A stretch of 6,620 bases of DNA from Actinomycetota bacterium (GTDB lineage: Bacteria > Actinomycetota > Thermoleophilia > Gaiellales > Gaiellaceae). A model generated the notes under the pieces. That model was not told the origin of the DNA, made no database searches, and saw only the letters and a program-made list of their open reading frames with translations. Made by a program: the position numbers and the translations under genes. Of this stretch, positions 5,491 through 6,620 are shown one piece after another (the first letter of the stretch is position 1; every line of letters begins with the position of its first letter). The stretch spans positions 1 to 6,620 of the forward strand of contig JACCTK010000183.1 of assembly GCA_013812465.1 (NCBI GenBank), written 5' to 3'.

Positions 5491-6293
5491 GCACCCTCCC
5501 CTACGGCGCGTGATCCTCCGGACCGTCGCAGGAAGAGAGCGCCGACCGCGAGGGCGATCCACGGCACGAGCAGCAGGATCGTCGCCACCGCGTTCGCTCC
5601 CGGATCGATGAACCGGCGCAGCCTGCCGAGGACGTAGAGCGGGACGGTGGACTGTGTGCCGGAGGTGAAGTTCGTGATCAGGACCTCGTCGAAGGAGATG
5701 GCGAAGGCAAGCAGCATCGCACCCAGGACGGCGGGGGCGATGATCGGCAGCGTGATGCGCCACAGCACCTGCCTCGGCCCGGCGCCGAGGTCGCGCGCGG
5801 CGCTCTCGAGCTCGACGTCGAAGGTGCGGAGACGCGCGACGATGACGACGAGAACGAACGGGATCGCGACCAGGGTGTGGCCGGCGACGATCGTCCACAT
5901 CGCCGGCGAGATGTTGGCGACGTTCATCGTCGCGACGAGGCCGATGGCGATGAAGAGCGGCGGAAGCATCACCGGGAGCAGGCCGAAACCCTCCAGCGCA
6001 CGCGCCGTGCGCGATCGCCGGCGGGTGAAGACTATCGCGGCAGCCGTCCCTATGATCCCTGCCACGACTGCGGTGATCGTCGCGGCGATGACGCTCGTGG
6101 TCAGCGCTTTGCTGAAGAGGTCATCGCTGAAGATCTCGCTGAACCACTTGAGCGAGAATCCCGTGGGCGGCCACGTGAGACGGCGACTGTCGTTGAACGC
6201 GTAGACCACCGCAATGACGAGCGGCGCATAGAGGAACACGAGGAGCGCGACGCACGTCAGCCCGAGCCAGTTGCGTCTCACGCGTGCAGCCAT
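5487..6293 (-). CDS. ABC transporter permease, PotC-like
   Basis: The 268-residue protein is an integral membrane permease of the binding-protein-dependent (BPD) type. I place membrane segments at about 10-31, 65-90, 103-123, 133-153, 184-206 and 235-255, giving the usual six. The EAA loop that docks on the ATPase is clear: ESAARDLGAGPRQVLWR starting at Glu163, followed by ITLP. The first loop (VYAFNDSRR..., WPPTGFSLKWF) and the EAA sequence are typical of PotC/YdcV-type permeases for polyamines and related compounds. Length is normal. The gene overlaps the ATPase start as ATGA. Its own start has only a weak AGG two to three bases upstream, within the end of palindromic element 3. A PotB-type partner would normally lie directly upstream, but that space holds only the hairpin element and a divergent gene. 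Confidence 0.92.
   Translation of the reverse strand: MAARVRRNWLGLTCVALLVFLYAPLVIAVVYAFNDSRRLTWPPTGFSLKWFSEIFSDDLFSKALTTSVIAATITAVVAGIIGTAAAIVFTRRRSRTARALEGFGLLPVMLPPLFIAIGLVATMNVANISPAMWTIVAGHTLVAIPFVLVVIVARLRTFDVELESAARDLGAGPRQVLWRITLPIIAPAVLGAMLLAFAISFDEVLITNFTSGTQSTVPLYVLGRLRRFIDPGANAVATILLLVPWIALAVGALFLRRSGGSRAVGEGA
5494..5501 (-). promoter_or_regulatory. Ribosome binding site that fixes the ATPase start
   Basis: On the minus strand this reads GGGGAGGG, three bases before ATG 5490. It lies inside the 3' end of the permease gene and rules out the much longer open frame that continues to 5898. Confidence 0.75.
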
Positions 6294-6297
6294 CGCC

Positions 6298-6463
6298 TAG
6301 TGCTTCTCGCCGCAGATACGCCCGTGATTCGCCGGCGAGAACCGAGCAGGCCTAGGACGCAGGGAGCGCCAATATTCTTGAATATTGGCGCGACTGAGGA
6401 CGACGGCATGCGAAGTGTTCGCGAGGGGCGCGAGTGCGGGCGTATTTGCGGTGGGGAGCACTA
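6298..6463 (+). repeat. Long palindromic element 3 in the divergent gap (possible structured RNA leader)
   Basis: Positions 6298-6326 pair with 6435-6463 in 29 consecutive pairs without a mismatch if G-U is allowed: 23 Watson-Crick and six G-U on the plus strand (T6305-G6456, T6307-G6454, G6309-T6452, G6315-T6446, T6325-G6436, G6326-T6435). After one A/G mismatch the helix goes on weakly (6328-6333 with 6427-6433). The middle adds partial pairing (6346-6352 with 6405-6411) and ends in a perfect 12-bp hairpin, 6366-6377/6380-6391. The whole element is 166 nt, close to elements 1 and 2, but its sequence is unrelated. In plus-strand RNA it would be the 5' leader of the ThDP enzyme gene, ending 11 nt before the GTG; on the minus strand it ends 4 nt before the permease ATG. 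A DNA-level reading (two inverted copies of a leader around an operator) is the alternative. Confidence 0.75.
6366..6391. promoter_or_regulatory. Perfect 12-bp palindrome with AT-rich core: candidate operator or RNA loop tip
   Basis: GCGCCAATATTC, two T bases, then GAATATTGGCGC. It is the only clearly AT-rich spot in the divergent region between the permease and the ThDP enzyme gene, and it sits at the centre of palindromic element 3. As DNA it looks like a dimeric regulator site serving both directions. As RNA it would be a stem closed by C-UU-G, a known compact loop type. No T-run follows, so it is not an intrinsic terminator. Confidence 0.45.
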
Positions 6464-6474
6464 AGGTTCCCGCC

Positions 6475-6620
6475 GTGACGGAGACGCGAGCCGCAACGCG
6501 CATCGGCGGTCACGTCGTCGCGGAGAGCCTCCGCGCGCTCGGGGCCGAGGTCGTGTTCGGGCTTCCGGGCGTGCATGCGCTTCCCATCTGGGAGGGCCTG
6601 CGCTCGACCGACCTCCGCGT
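6475..6620 (+). CDS. Thiamine-diphosphate-dependent enzyme, N-terminus (acetolactate synthase-like), partial
   Basis: Only the first 48 codons are present; the gene leaves the window at the right edge. The sequence runs VTETRAATRIGGHVVAESLR, then ALGAEVVFGLPGVHALPIWE. This is the standard start of the pyrimidine-binding domain of the acetolactate synthase / pyruvate decarboxylase superfamily (pattern G..V...L...GV..VFG.PG.H..P......). The catalytic Glu lies further on, so activity cannot be judged. Such enzymes decarboxylate 2-keto acids or join them; some relatives act on keto acids from arginine or polyamine breakdown, which would suit the neighbouring transporter, but this is inference. 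I chose GTG 6475 because TAAGG (6462-6466) lies eight bases upstream. An in-frame GTG at 6451 has no ribosome site and lies within the hairpin stem. It diverges from the permease gene across element 3. Confidence 0.8.
   Translation, partial: MTETRAATRIGGHVVAESLRALGAEVVFGLPGVHALPIWEGLRSTDLR

Noticed and set aside
4753..5637. Long plus-strand open frame (294 codons) opposite the ABC ATPase
   Set aside because: It mirrors the ATPase coding sequence, which has every ABC motif; no recognisable domain in the antisense frame.
5491..5898. N-terminal extension of the ATPase frame
   Set aside because: The extension runs through the permease gene in another frame and is Arg-rich; ATG 5490 has a strong ribosome site and an ATGA overlap.
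6297..6503. Minus-strand 68-codon frame as a remnant of a PotB permease
   Set aside because: No membrane segments or EAA motif; it runs through the hairpin element and the start of the ThDP enzyme gene.

Overview
The window is GC-rich throughout, has strong GGAGG-type ribosome sites and uses GTG starts. With its gene content, this suggests a high-GC soil actinobacterium, possibly a deep lineage such as the Thermoleophilia; the lineage is inference. I see no rRNA, tRNA, CRISPR array or transposase gene.

Layout. Positions 1-3199 hold a minus-strand catabolic operon, read from high to low coordinates. It starts with a 47-codon frame whose N-terminus resembles fumarylacetoacetate hydrolase (FAH) proteins, probably a relic. 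It continues with a zinc-free quinone-oxidoreductase-type MDR enzyme, an HpcH/HpaI class II aldolase with intact catalytic residues, a ketopantoate-reductase-family enzyme with altered substrate residues, and the N-terminus of a metallo-beta-lactamase-fold lactonase cut off by the window edge. At 3410-3787 a plus-strand cupin gene diverges from this operon; an AT-rich island flanked by an inverted repeat lies between them. From 6293 down to 3969 runs a second minus-strand unit: a PotC-like ABC permease, a PotA-like ATPase (ATGA overlap) and a small BauB-like cupin (20-nt overlap). At 6475 a plus-strand thiamine-diphosphate enzyme begins and leaves the window.

How the genes may work together. 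A polyamine/amino-acid-type importer, a cupin and a ThDP enzyme, next to an operon of lactonase, reductase, aldolase and MDR oxidoreductase, look like uptake and breakdown of small organic acids or amines. The substrate cannot be read from the sequence.

Most unusual content. Three of the four main intergenic gaps are almost filled by long imperfect hairpins of 155-166 nt (126-288, 3796-3950, 6298-6463). The first two are clearly homologous: they share an 18-bp terminal inverted repeat, an identical 11-mer at the same offset, and an inner helix whose base pairs covary. The third has a different sequence but the same build, with 29 uninterrupted pairs if G-U is allowed. In all three, the departures from perfect symmetry within the main helices are G-U on the plus strand (and so A-C on the minus strand), except for one G-G mismatch. 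This points to structured plus-strand RNA, not simple DNA palindromes. I do not recognise the class.
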